From an uncultured Shimia sp. (lineage in GTDB: Bacteria > Pseudomonadota > Alphaproteobacteria > Rhodobacterales > Rhodobacteraceae): 64,000 nucleotides of DNA. How positions within the stretch are numbered: position 1 is the stretch's first letter; each line of letters opens with the position of its first letter. The DNA is taken from the NCBI RefSeq assembly GCF_947498095.1, contig NZ_CANMJE010000006.1, forward strand, positions 124,001 through 188,000, written 5' to 3'. Positions 35,897-44,930 of the stretch are shown here, piece after piece. The notes beneath the pieces are model-generated. The model worked only from the letters and a program-made list of their open reading frames with translations, was not told the origin of the DNA and did not search any database. The translations under genes and the position numbers were made by a program.

Positions 35897-37915
35897 TCAG
35901 ACCAGCGCCTTGGCCTTTTCGACCACATTGTCTGCTGTGATTCCGAATTTTTCGAACAATTCGCCGGCAGGCGCTGAGGCGCCAAACCGGTCCATGCCGA
36001 CAAAGTCGGATTTGCCGGGGCGGGCGCGTTCGCCCAAGAGCCATTGATCCCAGCCCTGACGGACTGCGGCTTCGATGCCGATGCGGACGATGTTGCCTGC
36101 AGGCAGAACCTTGCGGCGATAGGTTTCGTCCTGTGCGGCAAACAGTTCCATACAGGGCATGGACACCACGCGGGTGCCGATACCCATCGCTTCCAGCTTG
36201 GCCTTGGCTTCTATCGCGACCGATACTTCTGAACCCGTAGCCATCAGGATGACTTGACGTTTGTTCTCGGCTTCGGCCAGCACATAAGCGCCTTTGGAGA
36301 CGAGGTTGGCGTTCTTGTGTTCGGTGCGCAGCGTCGGCAGGTTCTGACGTGTCAGGGCCATGACCGAAGGCGTGTCTTTGGACGACAGGGCGATTTCCCA
36401 GGCCTCGGCGGTTTCCACCGTGTCGGCGGGGCGGAACACATAGGTGTTCGGTGTCGCGCGACAGATCGCGAGGTGCTCCACGGGCTGGTGCGTCGGGCCA
36501 TCTTCGCCAACGCCGATTGAGTCATGGGTCATGACAAAGACCGATGGCACTTTCATCAGGGCCGCCAGACGCATGGATGGGCGGGCATAGTCTGTGAAAC
36601 AGAAGAAGGTGCCCGAGTAGGGGCGGATGCCGCCATGCAGTGCCATGCCGTTCATTGCGGCGGCCATGCCGTGCTCGCGGATACCCCAATAGACGTAGCG
36701 ACCCTTGCGGTTATCGGTGTCAAACACGCCCAGATCTTCGGTCTTGGTGTTGTTTGACCCGGTGAGGTCAGCCGAGCCGCCCACAGTTTCCGGCATGATC
36801 GGGTTGATCGCGGCCAGCGCCATTTCTGACGATTTGCGGGTGGCGACCGAGGGTTTGTCCTCGGAGATCTGCTTTTTCAGGGCCTTGACCACGGCGGACA
36901 GACGCTTGGGCGCGTCAAGTGCATAGGCGCGGTTGAACCGGTCTTGTTTTTGTTTGGAAACGTCGGCGAAACGACCTTCCCATGCGGCGCGATCCTCGGC
37001 GCCACGGGCGCCAATGGCTTCCCACTGGGCTTTGACGTCGGCGGGCACTTCAAACGGGCCGCCGGTCCAGCCATAAAGCTCTTTGGCGGCTTCCATCTGG
37101 TCGCCATCGGTCAACGCACCGTGACCTTTCGATGTGTCCTGTGCGGCATGGCCCAATGCGATATGGGTCTTGCAGGCGATCATCGAAGGTTTCTTGGCTT
37201 TCTTGGCGGCTGTGAGGGCCGCGTCAATCGCCTCGGGATCATGGCCGTCGATTTCCTGCACATGCCAGCCTGACGCTTTAAAGCGTTTGACCTGATCGGT
37301 GCGGTCGCTCAAATCAACCGTTCCATCGATGGTGATGTTGTTGTTGTCCCAAAGCACGATCAACTTGCCCAGAGAATGGCGGCCCGCAAGGCCGATGGCC
37401 TCGTGGCTGATGCCTTCCATCAGGCAGCCGTCGCCAGCGATGACATAGGTGTTGTGATCCACGATCTTGCGACCGTATTGCGCTCGCTGGATTTCCTCGG
37501 CCATTGCAAAACCAACTGCGTTGGCGACGCCCTGACCCAAGGGGCCAGTGGTGGTCTCAACGGCGTCGATCAGGAAGTTCTCGGGGTGGCCAGCAGTCAA
37601 TGCGCCCATCTGGCGGAAGTTTTTGACCTGATCCAGCGTGACCTGGCGGTCGCCACAAAGGTACAGCAGCGAATAGATCAGCATCGAGCCGTGGCCCGCG
37701 GACAGGATGAACCGGTCGCGGTCTGGCCACTGCGGGTTCGCCGCATCAAATTTCAGGTGTTTCTCAAACAGAACCGTTGCCACATCGGCCATGCCCATCG
37801 GCATACCGGAGTGACCTGAATTGGCAGCCGCAACAGCATCCAGCGTCAGGGCGCGAATGGCAGCAGCTTTCATCCAGTGTTCGGGGTTCTTTTTACGAAG
37901 GGCAGCGATATCCAC
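35897..37915 (-). CDS. tkt: Transketolase
   Basis: Thiamine diphosphate enzyme moving two-carbon ketol units in the pentose phosphate and Calvin-type pathways. The 672 residues match the family. Visible: [18 protein letters not shown] (substrate His), [14 protein letters not shown], the cofactor motif [19 protein letters not shown] ... [55 protein letters not shown], and RVVSMPC. The start is a GTG at 37915 (beginning [14 protein letters not shown]) with AAAGGAAA about eight bases before it; no in-frame ATG fits. Divergent from the coiled-coil/zapA operon. Confidence 0.96.
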   Translation of the reverse strand: MDIAALRKKNPEHWMKAAAIRALTLDAVAAANSGHSGMPMGMADVATVLFEKHLKFDAANPQWPDRDRFILSAGHGSMLIYSLLYLCGDRQVTLDQVKNFRQMGALTAGHPENFLIDAVETTTGPLGQGVANAVGFAMAEEIQRAQYGRKIVDHNTYVIAGDGCLMEGISHEAIGLAGRHSLGKLIVLWDNNNITIDGTVDLSDRTDQVKRFKASGWHVQEIDGHDPEAIDAALTAAKKAKKPSMIACKTHIALGHAAQDTSKGHGALTDGDQMEAAKELYGWTGGPFEVPADVKAQWEAIGARGAEDRAAWEGRFADVSKQKQDRFNRAYALDAPKRLSAVVKALKKQISEDKPSVATRKSSEMALAAINPIMPETVGGSADLTGSNNTKTEDLGVFDTDNRKGRYVYWGIREHGMAAAMNGMALHGGIRPYSGTFFCFTDYARPSMRLAALMKVPSVFVMTHDSIGVGEDGPTHQPVEHLAICRATPNTYVFRPADTVETAEAWEIALSSKDTPSVMALTRQNLPTLRTEHKNANLVSKGAYVLAEAENKRQVILMATGSEVSVAIEAKAKLEAMGIGTRVVSMPCMELFAAQDETYRRKVLPAGNIVRIGIEAAVRQGWDQWLLGERARPGKSDFVGMDRFGASAPAGELFEKFGITADNVVEKAKALV

Positions 37916-38176
37916 GGGCTGTTTCCTTTGACTGGTCGCAGAAGGTTTTCCGCTCAATAACAGGCTGAGGGTGAAGATCAAGCGCGGCGTCCAAGTGTCT
38001 GATTGCAAAGGGGGCGCAATTTGCAGTTTCATTGGCTAATATCGGTGAAAGACGGCCAAATCGGCGATTCGGCGATTGTCGGGACAGGGCAGCGACGATA
38101 GATCAGAAGGCAAAGGGCAGAGGCGCTGGTGTGACACGCCTCGACAACAAGGCCCGGAAGAAAGGGAAAGAGGCTC

Positions 38177-38830
38177 ATGAGTGAGATCAGCGATCTGGAA
38201 AGCAGGATCAGCGCCGCGATGGACCGCATCAGCCGAGGGCTTGAGGGCCTCACGGCACCAGCCGGCGAAGATGACGCCGCCGACGCAGCAGCAAAGTCAG
38301 AACTCAGTGACGCACAGGCGGCGCTCGAGAATGAAAAACTGGCGAATACTCAGCTGGAAGAACGCATCAAGACACTGAATACCAAGCTGGAAGACAGCGA
38401 AGCAGAACTGGCCACGGCGCGTCAGGCGGTCGAAGCCGCTGCTGAGGCCCGCGAGGCCGCCGAAGAAAGCCTGCGCGAGGCCAAGGCCGAAGTCGAAGCC
38501 AAAGAGGCCGCCGCTGCCGATGCCGCGCCTGAGGTTGTCGCTATCGATCTTGAGACGCAGCGCGATACCATTGGCGAACTTGCCAGCCGGTTGCGCCGTC
38601 TGCGACGTACCAGCCGTATGGTGCGCGCGGCCATTCAGCAATTGCGCGCCGCTGCCGAAAGCGGTCTGAAAGACCCAAGTCTTATCAATCAGGCGCTTGT
38701 GGCAGAACTTGATGATCTGAAATCCATGCGTGCTGCGGAATTGGCGGAAATGGACGTTATTGTTACGGCCTTACGTCCCTTGTTGGGAACCGAAGCGCCT
38801 GCAAATACTGACAGCGGGGAGGACGCGTAA
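38177..38830 (+). CDS. Coiled-coil protein encoded upstream of zapA
   Basis: A 217-residue soluble protein, mostly one long coiled coil (about residues 40-120) rich in Ala, Glu, Lys and Leu. A more basic segment (TIGELASRLRRLRRTSRMVRAAIQQLR) and an acidic tail follow. No catalytic motif is seen. The stop overlaps the zapA start by one base (TAATG), so it is made together with the FtsZ-ring protein, and a role near the division ring is a reasonable inference. The start at 38177 (MSEISDLESRIS) follows a purine-rich AAAGAGG. Confidence 0.8.
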   Translation: MSEISDLESRISAAMDRISRGLEGLTAPAGEDDAADAAAKSELSDAQAALENEKLANTQLEERIKTLNTKLEDSEAELATARQAVEAAAEAREAAEESLREAKAEVEAKEAAAADAAPEVVAIDLETQRDTIGELASRLRRLRRTSRMVRAAIQQLRAAAESGLKDPSLINQALVAELDDLKSMRAAELAEMDVIVTALRPLLGTEAPANTDSGEDA

Positions 38831-39213
38831 TGCCAGAAGTGGAAATTCATATCGGTGGTCGTTCGTTTGAAGTGGCCTGTCAGGAAGGCGAGCAGGATTA
38901 CCTGACCTCTGCCGCCAAGATGCTGGACGACGAAGCCCAGGTTCTGGTCAGCCAGATCGGTCACATCACTGAGCCACGCATGCTGTTGATGGCGGGACTG
39001 ATGCTGGCCGACAAGACTGCAGGCGTCGAAGACCGCCTGCGTGAGCTTGAGGCCAAGCTGGCCGAAACCGAGGGCATGCTGCAATCCCTGCAAAGCGCGG
39101 AACCTGAAAAGGTCGAAGTGGCGGTGATCCCTAACGAGGTTTCGGACACATTGGCCGAACTGGCCGCCCGCGCCGAAGCTCTGGCCGCGGAAGTTGAAGA
39201 TAAAGCCAGCTAA
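38830..39213 (+). CDS. zapA: Cell division protein ZapA
   Basis: ZapA cross-links FtsZ filaments at midcell. The 127-residue protein has the family N-terminal domain (PEVEIHIGGRSFEVACQEGEQDYLTSAAKMLDDEAQVL) and a central MLLMAGLMLADKTAGVEDRLRELEAKLAE that leads into a C-terminal coiled coil. It is coupled to the upstream coiled-coil gene by a one-base overlap. A bidirectional terminator separates it from the convergent grxD operon. Confidence 0.93.
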   Translation: MPEVEIHIGGRSFEVACQEGEQDYLTSAAKMLDDEAQVLVSQIGHITEPRMLLMAGLMLADKTAGVEDRLRELEAKLAETEGMLQSLQSAEPEKVEVAVIPNEVSDTLAELAARAEALAAEVEDKAS

Positions 39214-39233
39214 GTCACGAATAGAAAAGAAAA

Positions 39234-39257
39234 AAGGCCGATCTTTCGGGCGGCCTT
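39234..39257. terminator. Bidirectional terminator between zapA and grxD
   Basis: A seven-base perfect stem (AAGGCCG with CGGCCTT) and a ten-base loop. An A-tract on the left supplies Ts for the minus strand; AGTCTATTTT follows on the plus strand. Confidence 0.75.
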
Positions 39258-39281
39258 AGTCTATTTTGGGTTCGGATAAGA

Positions 39282-39644
39282 TCAGCCGTTGGCTTCGCGG
39301 ATCTTGTTTGCCGCATCCTTGTCATAGCTGACGCCATTCGTGTCGAACATCGTGTCCAGTTCACCCGACAGGGTCATCTCGGTGATGATGTCGCAACCGC
39401 CGACAAACTCGCCTTTGACGTAAAGCTGCGGGATGGTAGGCCAGTCGGAATAATCCTTGATGCCCTGACGGATGTCTTCGTCGGCCAGAACGTTCACATC
39501 GGCGAAATCGACGCCCATGTAGTTCAGCACACCGGCCACGCGGCTGGAAAACCCGCACTGCGGCATTTCCTTGGTGCCCTTCATATAAAGCACAACGTCG
39601 TTGGCTTTGACGATTTCGTCGATCCGGGATTTTGTATCGCTCAT
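39282..39644 (-). CDS. grxD: Monothiol glutaredoxin, Grx4 family
   Basis: Carries or stores a [2Fe-2S] cluster with glutathione, and works with BolA proteins. The 120 residues include the active-site motif CGFS at residues 30-33 ([12 protein letters not shown]), then [24 protein letters not shown] (glutathione site), as in monothiol glutaredoxins. It is the last gene of a tight operon with bolA and a small membrane protein; the start overlaps the stop of that small gene by four bases. The context supports a Grx4-BolA iron-sulfur partnership. Confidence 0.96.
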   Translation of the reverse strand: MSDTKSRIDEIVKANDVVLYMKGTKEMPQCGFSSRVAGVLNYMGVDFADVNVLADEDIRQGIKDYSDWPTIPQLYVKGEFVGGCDIITEMTLSGELDTMFDTNGVSYDKDAANKIREANG

Positions 39645-39874
39645 TTGCGCGTGTCCTTTTGCATAGGCGCCTCTTGGCGCTGTCTTTTGTCCAGCATGTC
39701 CTGAAAAACGCTGGTCGTTGTGGCGTCTTGTCCCAAAGCGCGTTCCGCAACATTGCGTGGCTGGCTTTGCGACAAAGGCGTGTGTCTGTTGCCCCTCAGA
39801 TAGGCCTGACCCCCGGCGGTGACAACCACCAAAAGAACGATCAGCCCAAGAACCAACAGCGCCGTAGTCATCAA
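39641..39874 (-). CDS. Small membrane protein between bolA and grxD
   Basis: A 77-residue protein with one N-terminal membrane helix ([24 protein letters not shown]) and a polar, basic and Gln-rich tail. No known domain is seen. It overlaps bolA by four bases at its start and grxD by four bases at its end, so all three are translated as a coupled set. The same small gene is often seen at this place in Rhodobacteraceae, but no function is known. The tight coupling suggests a role near iron-sulfur delivery, by inference only. Confidence 0.75.
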   Translation of the reverse strand: MMTTALLVLGLIVLLVVVTAGGQAYLRGNRHTPLSQSQPRNVAERALGQDATTTSVFQDMLDKRQRQEAPMQKDTRK

Positions 39875-40095
39875 TCCGGTGCTTTGGTGGTCAGCGCCAG
39901 CGCGTGAAGTGCGCCGCTGTCGATGGCTGATTTCACCGTGGCATTGACCGCGCGCTGTTGCTGCACCCGGCTCATCCCGCGAAAGCTTTCGTCAACGACT
40001 TCGGCTGAAAAATGGGCGCCATCGTCGCCCATCACGGTGATCTTGGCCTCGGGGAAGCCTTCGCGGATCATCGCTTCGATGTCAGAAGCAAGCAT
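39871..40095 (-). CDS. bolA: BolA family protein
   Basis: A 74-residue protein with the BolA fold. The helix [19 protein letters not shown] leads to [36 protein letters not shown] with the conserved histidine (here DGAHF), and [11 protein letters not shown] ends it. BolA proteins bind a [2Fe-2S] cluster together with a monothiol glutaredoxin, and grxD lies two genes downstream in the same overlapping operon. The length fits the short IbaG-like type rather than the longer E. coli BolA. Confidence 0.93.
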   Translation of the reverse strand: MLASDIEAMIREGFPEAKITVMGDDGAHFSAEVVDESFRGMSRVQQQRAVNATVKSAIDSGALHALALTTKAPD

Positions 40096-40174
40096 GGTTG
40101 TGGTATCCTTGTTGATCGGTTTTCTTGAACTTAGTCTCGCGGGCAGGGGGCTTCAAGCAGATGCGTTGCGCGGA

Positions 40175-40657
40175 TTACCCCTCGGTTGGCTTCAGCATGT
40201 GAAAAACCAGCAATTCCACGTCAACACCATCCGGCCGGTGCCAGATGGCGGTGCCTTCCGGGGCAGGCGTGAACCCGGCCTTTTCATAAGAGCGAATGGC
40301 GCGGGCGTTTTCGGGCGCCACATCCAGCCACAGGCGCGGCGTGCCAAGGCTCTCAAAGGCAAAGGCAATGAGTGCGCGCAAAAAGGGCTGCCCCAATCCC
40401 TGATCGGTTCGGTCCAACGCCAAGCGGCGCAATTCAATCTGAACATCGGACTGCGCGCAGCCGTGGAACATGGCAAAGCCCGCTGGCTGGCCATCGTGCT
40501 CCCAGATCACAAAGGCGGCGTCCGGGTTCGACAGGATCATCTGCAGCGCGTCTTCGGGAGCATCCTCGATAAAGTGCTGGTTCTCGGGGCGTCCTGCGAC
40601 AGAGCGTACAAAGGCGAAATCCCGATCTGTGGCCGGGCGTAGAACAGAGCTGCTCAT
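40175..40657 (-). CDS. GNAT family N-acetyltransferase
   Basis: A 160-residue acetyltransferase of the GNAT fold: SSVLRPATDRDFAFVRSVA at the start, then AAFVIWEHDGQPAGFAMFHG, IELRRLALDRTDQGLGQPFLRALIAFAFE (acetyl-CoA-binding helix with the QGLGQP form of the R/QxxGxG/A motif) and ARAIRSYEKAGF, with the typical Asn replaced by Arg-Ala-Ile. The acceptor is unknown. The start overlaps the stop of the upstream AllA-like gene by four bases, so the two are coupled. Confidence 0.88.
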   Translation of the reverse strand: MSSSVLRPATDRDFAFVRSVAGRPENQHFIEDAPEDALQMILSNPDAAFVIWEHDGQPAGFAMFHGCAQSDVQIELRRLALDRTDQGLGQPFLRALIAFAFESLGTPRLWLDVAPENARAIRSYEKAGFTPAPEGTAIWHRPDGVDVELLVFHMLKPTEG

Positions 40658-41310
40658 AACGTCCCCTTCAATGGCACTGACAGGTACACACCAAACTCTT
40701 GTCCTATATCGGCGCTGACACGAGCGTGAACCGCGCCTTGCCGGTCAAGGAAGCGTTGTTGATCGTGCACCGGGAAAATCCCTTCGTGCCAGATGTTTGC
40801 ATGAATATAGAGACCCTTTGACCCATCGCACCAGAACGCCACCACCTTGTCTGGTGTCAGGTCATCGCCGGGCAGGGCGAGGGGCACCACAAAGGGTTTG
40901 CGATCCAGCGGAAAGAACAACTGTCCCCCGTCTGGGTGATAGTTCATGTGCCACAAGAGAACCTTGTCACGCGGTTCGGTCGGTGCGGTGGTGCTGGCGG
41001 TTTGAGGATCAACCGACCACCCGAGTACGTAGTTGCCATTGACCGCTTCGTTCTCCCCATAAAGAACATCACCCTTCCAGTCGCAGCGGAACGTGCCCTC
41101 GACACTGCCGCCCTCGTCTCCGGTTCCTTCATCGATAGCACGCCATCCTTGCGCCGGCCACCGAGTGATCTCGATGTCGAACCCGTCCGGGTCGTCTACA
41201 AGACAGCCATATCCCTTCACACTCTCGTCGGTGGCGGCAATCAAGGGCACATCATGAAACGGCAAACTGGGCTTTTCGCTGGCGTCAAACATGTAGGTTG
41301 GGGCGGTCAT
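40654..41310 (-). CDS. Ureidoglycolate lyase-like (AllA/cupin) protein
   Basis: A 218-residue soluble protein. The C-terminal half resembles the AllA family: KVVAFWCDGSKGLYIHANIWHEGIFPV corresponds to the conserved histidine-containing strand near the active site of ureidoglycolate lyase (usually GVNY...GVWH). AllA releases urea and glyoxylate from ureidoglycolate. No other allantoin genes are nearby, and this protein is longer than E. coli AllA (about 160), so the substrate may differ. Coupled to the GNAT gene; separated from purL by a terminator. Confidence 0.7.
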   Translation of the reverse strand: MTAPTYMFDASEKPSLPFHDVPLIAATDESVKGYGCLVDDPDGFDIEITRWPAQGWRAIDEGTGDEGGSVEGTFRCDWKGDVLYGENEAVNGNYVLGWSVDPQTASTTAPTEPRDKVLLWHMNYHPDGGQLFFPLDRKPFVVPLALPGDDLTPDKVVAFWCDGSKGLYIHANIWHEGIFPVHDQQRFLDRQGAVHARVSADIGQEFGVYLSVPLKGTL

Positions 41311-41372
41311 GACGAATCCTTTTCATTCTTCGCGCAAAGCCTGTGCCGAAATCTCATGACAGACCAACAAAA

Positions 41373-41397
41373 AAGGCAAGCGCAATGCACCTGCCTT
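41373..41397 (-). terminator. Rho-independent terminator after purL
   Basis: AAGGCA pairs with TGCCTT around a 13-base loop, followed on the minus strand by TTTTTTG. It lies about 80 bases after the purL stop. Confidence 0.65.
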
Positions 41398-41425
41398 CAT
41401 TTTGGTCAAAGTACTCCGGGGTGAA

Positions 41426-41460
41426 TTGGCTGCTTGCAGCCAAGAGGGGCCGCGCCCCTC
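41426..41460 (-). repeat. Two adjacent perfect hairpins after purL
   Basis: TTGGCTGC/GCAGCCAA (eight bases, TT loop) and GAGGGGC/GCCCCTC (seven bases, CGC loop) lie back to back, 14-48 bases after the purL stop and before the T-tract hairpin at 41373. They may protect the transcript end or form a repeat element; no T-tract follows them. Confidence 0.5.
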
Positions 41461-41473
41461 ACTTCCCTCGACG

Positions 41474-43639
41474 TTATGCCACCGCTTCCGCAAAGGCACC
41501 GCGGAACAGCGTGGTCAACTCTTCCAGAGGTGCACCGGAGTTGCCAAACCAGACGTGGTCGCCGGTGAACTTTCCGACAGAGCTGATCGCGACACCCGCC
41601 CGGCCAGCATTGATCATCAGCGCCTCGGCCTGATCAAAATTACAGGCCACCAGATAGCGTGCCTGATCCTCGCCAAACAATTCGGCGGTGTCTTCGCTGT
41701 CCAATTGGACACCAACACCGGCGGCCTCGGCCATTTCAAACGCGGCCAGCGCCAGGCCACCATCGGCAATATCGGTACAGGCCTTGATGAAATCACGGTT
41801 CTCGCGGATGAATTCGCCGTTCTTTCTCTCAGCGTCCAGATCCACATGCGGGGCGTCGCCGTCTTCGCGGTTGAAAACCTCGGCCAAAAGAGCCGACTGG
41901 CCCAGATGGCCTGCGCTTTCGCCCACCATCAACAACACATGACCGTCGCGGGCTTCGCCGTTGATCGGCTCTTCGTTTGCGGCAATCAGGCCCACGGCGC
42001 CGATGGTCGGGGTGGGCAGGATGCCTTTGCCGTCGGTCTCATTGTATAGCGAGACATTGCCCGAGACGATCGGCATGTCCAGCGCAGCAACAGCCTCGCC
42101 GATGCCTTTGATCGCGCCCACAAACTGGCCCATGATTTCAGGTTTTTCAGGGTTGCCAAAGTTCAGGTTGTCTGTTGTTGCCAAGGGCTTGGCCCCCACA
42201 GCACAAAGATTGCGATAGGCTTCGGCCACGGCCTGTTTGCCGCCCTCAGTCGGGTTGGCTTTGACATAACGCGGGGTCACGTCGCTGGTGAACGCCAGCT
42301 TCTTGTCGGTGCCATGTACGCGGATCACGCCTGCGCCTTGGCCCGGCAGACGGGCGCTGTCGGCCATCACCATGGTGTCATACTGCTCATAGACCCACTG
42401 CTTGCCGGCATAGTTGGGCGAGCTGATCACGGCTTTCAAACCGTCGATCGGATCTATCTGGGGAACGCTGTCGGCGTCCAAGGCCTCGGCTTCAGGTGTC
42501 GGCACCCAGGGGCGGTCGTATTCCGGCGCCGTTGACGAGAGTTTGGACAACGGCAGATCGGCTTTGACCTCGCCATTGTGCCGGATCAAAAAGCGGTCTT
42601 CCGCGAGAGTTTCGCCAACGATGGCAAAGTCCAGATCCCATTTTACAAACACCGCTCGGGCTTCGTCTTCCAGTTCCGGGTTCAGCACCATCAACATGCG
42701 TTCCTGAGACTCGGACAGCATCATCTCATACGCTGTCATATTGTCTTCGCGCTGCGGTACGTCCTCGAGGTTCAGTTTGACGCCAAGGCCACCCTTGTCG
42801 CCCATCTCGACGGCGGAACAGGTCAGGCCTGCGGCCCCCATATCCTGAATGGAAATCACGGCACCAGTCTGCATCAGCTCCAGCGTTGCTTCCATCAGGC
42901 GCTTTTCGGTAAAAGGATCGCCAACCTGAACGGTGGGGCGTTTTTCTTCAATGGTGTCGTCGAACTCAGCCGAGGCCATGGTCGCGCCACCAACGCCGTC
43001 ACGCCCCGTCTTGGCACCCAAATAAACAACGGGCATTCCCACGCCCGAGGCGGCCGAATAGAAAATGCTGTCAGCCTTGGCGATGCCCGCTGCAAAAGCG
43101 TTCACAAGGCAGTTGCCGTTGTAGGCCGGGTGGAACCGAACTTCGCCGCCGACAGTAGGAACGCCAAAGCAGTTGCCATAACCGCCGATGCCTTCGACCA
43201 CACCGTTGACCAGCTGGCGTGTCTTGTGATGACTCGGCTCGCCAAATGACAGCGAGTTCATTGCCGCGATCGGGCGTGCACCCATGGTAAAGACATCGCG
43301 CAGGATGCCACCCACGCCGGTCGCAGCACCCTGATAGGGTTCGATGTAAGACGGGTGGTTGTGGCTTTCCATTTTGAACACCACGGCATCGCCATCTCCA
43401 ATGTCGACAATGCCCGCGTTCTCACCGGGGCCACAGATCACTTGGGGGCCATCGGTGGGTAGGGTACGCAGGTGGATCTTGGAGGATTTGTAAGAACAAT
43501 GCTCGTTCCACATGGCCGAGAAAATGCCCATCTCGGTAAACGTAGGGTCCCGACCCAGGATGTTGATCACTTCGGCGTATTCGTCAGGCGTAAAGCCGTG
43601 GGCTGCGATGACGTTTTCGGTAATGGCCGGATCTTGCAT
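41474..43639 (-). CDS. purL: Phosphoribosylformylglycinamidine synthase subunit PurL
   Basis: Fourth step of purine synthesis: ATP-dependent conversion of FGAR to FGAM, with ammonia supplied by PurQ. 721 residues, the small PurL type used with PurS and PurQ. Motifs: [12 protein letters not shown] near residue 44 (catalytic His), [72 protein letters not shown] and [15 protein letters not shown] near the end. PurS and PurQ are not in the window. A terminator follows. Confidence 0.97.
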   Translation of the reverse strand: MQDPAITENVIAAHGFTPDEYAEVINILGRDPTFTEMGIFSAMWNEHCSYKSSKIHLRTLPTDGPQVICGPGENAGIVDIGDGDAVVFKMESHNHPSYIEPYQGAATGVGGILRDVFTMGARPIAAMNSLSFGEPSHHKTRQLVNGVVEGIGGYGNCFGVPTVGGEVRFHPAYNGNCLVNAFAAGIAKADSIFYSAASGVGMPVVYLGAKTGRDGVGGATMASAEFDDTIEEKRPTVQVGDPFTEKRLMEATLELMQTGAVISIQDMGAAGLTCSAVEMGDKGGLGVKLNLEDVPQREDNMTAYEMMLSESQERMLMVLNPELEDEARAVFVKWDLDFAIVGETLAEDRFLIRHNGEVKADLPLSKLSSTAPEYDRPWVPTPEAEALDADSVPQIDPIDGLKAVISSPNYAGKQWVYEQYDTMVMADSARLPGQGAGVIRVHGTDKKLAFTSDVTPRYVKANPTEGGKQAVAEAYRNLCAVGAKPLATTDNLNFGNPEKPEIMGQFVGAIKGIGEAVAALDMPIVSGNVSLYNETDGKGILPTPTIGAVGLIAANEEPINGEARDGHVLLMVGESAGHLGQSALLAEVFNREDGDAPHVDLDAERKNGEFIRENRDFIKACTDIADGGLALAAFEMAEAAGVGVQLDSEDTAELFGEDQARYLVACNFDQAEALMINAGRAGVAISSVGKFTGDHVWFGNSGAPLEELTTLFRGAFAEAVA

Positions 43640-43720
43640 AACGAGAGATTCCCCAAGTGTGGCGTTTCAAGGGGCTTTTAGGTCAGTCATGCTACAAGGG
43701 AAAGGGTAAACGCGTCGCAG

Positions 43721-44860
43721 TCAGAAACGTTGACCGACATAGATGTAAACCAGATCACTGCCTTCATCGTTGGAAGAGACGTCGATCGCGAAATCGGTCT
43801 CGAATTTCTTGGTCAGTTGAAACCGCAGACCGACACCTGCAGCGGCATGCAAGCCACCATCCTCAAGCGATGCATAATCGGGGCTTGTCATGCCGACACC
43901 TGCAAACACAACGCCGCCCAGACGGTTGCCAAACTTCTGACGCAGCTCTGCTTGAACCGACAGGCTGCGCAGATCGTAATACTGCGTCGGGGAAAAGCCG
44001 CGAAACTTGTCGATCCCTCCCAGGGCGCATTGGTCAAAGAACGGAGAGTCTTCGCTTGCGGCACAAGTTGAAACCTACCCTGCCAAAACAGTGCGCTCAG
44101 CCATCAGCCAATATCCGGCAGCATTGACGAACCCACGGGCGTACTCGCGGCTGGTGCCTTCGACGGTGGTTCCTGCGGACAATTCAAAATCTACGAAATA
44201 GCCTCCTCGTGGGTAGAGGTCATCATCGCGGCTGTCATATTGCGCGACCAGACCCATGTTCCACAACTTGAGCTCGCTATCATCGTCAAGGTCAGGAGGC
44301 AGTGCACCGCCATCCGCCAAACCAATGGTTGTGTCGAGGTATCGTACCTTGCCGCCCAAAGAAAAATTCTCTGACAGCCCATAAAGCAAAGTGCTGGTGA
44401 ACACGTAACCCTCTTGCTGGAGGCCAACAGGGGTGCCGCCCACAAAAAGATCATAGATCGCATCAGCATGGGCCAACGTAGCACTTAGTTTCCAACGGTT
44501 ACTGTCCCAGGACAGGTCACCCGACAGGCCATAGGCAAAAGATCCATTGTCACTATAAAGCGCGCCCGCGGCGAGGCTTGAGGTATCACTGCCCGCATCC
44601 ATTTCGAACAGGTAGCCGCCGCCAAGGGCCAATCCAGCCCCGATCGTCGGGGTTTTAAAGGGGATTGGCGCGAACAGAAACGATCCGTTGCGAAAGCCAA
44701 AATCTGTTTCGTCGTTGGCAACGTCGGACAGTGTGTTTGAGCTGGTTTCAAGTCCGCTCTCTGACAGGACGGGGCCCGTAAATCCCAATCCCAGTCCTAT
44801 GGCCCAAATGCCAACACAGAGCGCTGTTCTTGCGCTGAATTCTAAACCAGTTTGGGGCAA
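43721..44860 (-). pseudogene. Omp85/surface-antigen type barrel protein interrupted by an in-frame TAG
   Basis: One minus-strand frame of about 380 codons is cut by TAG at 44077-44075 (about codon 262). Before the stop are a signal-like stretch (LCVGIWAIGLGLGFTGPVLS) and barrel strands with YDSRDDDLYPRGGYFVDFELS, the usual penultimate region of BamA/TamA-like barrels. After the stop the frame continues without a break (VSTCAASEDSPFFDQCALGG, then IDKFRGF, then ELRQKFGNRLGGVVFAGVG) and closes with DLVYIYVGQRF, a typical barrel end with terminal Phe. There are no POTRA domains. No ATG precedes the barrel; the TTG at 44860 is the best start. The gene is a recent pseudogene, a sequence error, or is read through. 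It follows the MscS gene on the same strand. Confidence 0.75.
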
Positions 44861-44930
44861 AGCGGTTATGCCTAGGGTATCCCGCAGGCATGACCGCAAA
44901 GTCAAGTTGACGCCTTGTCCCGAGTAAGGA

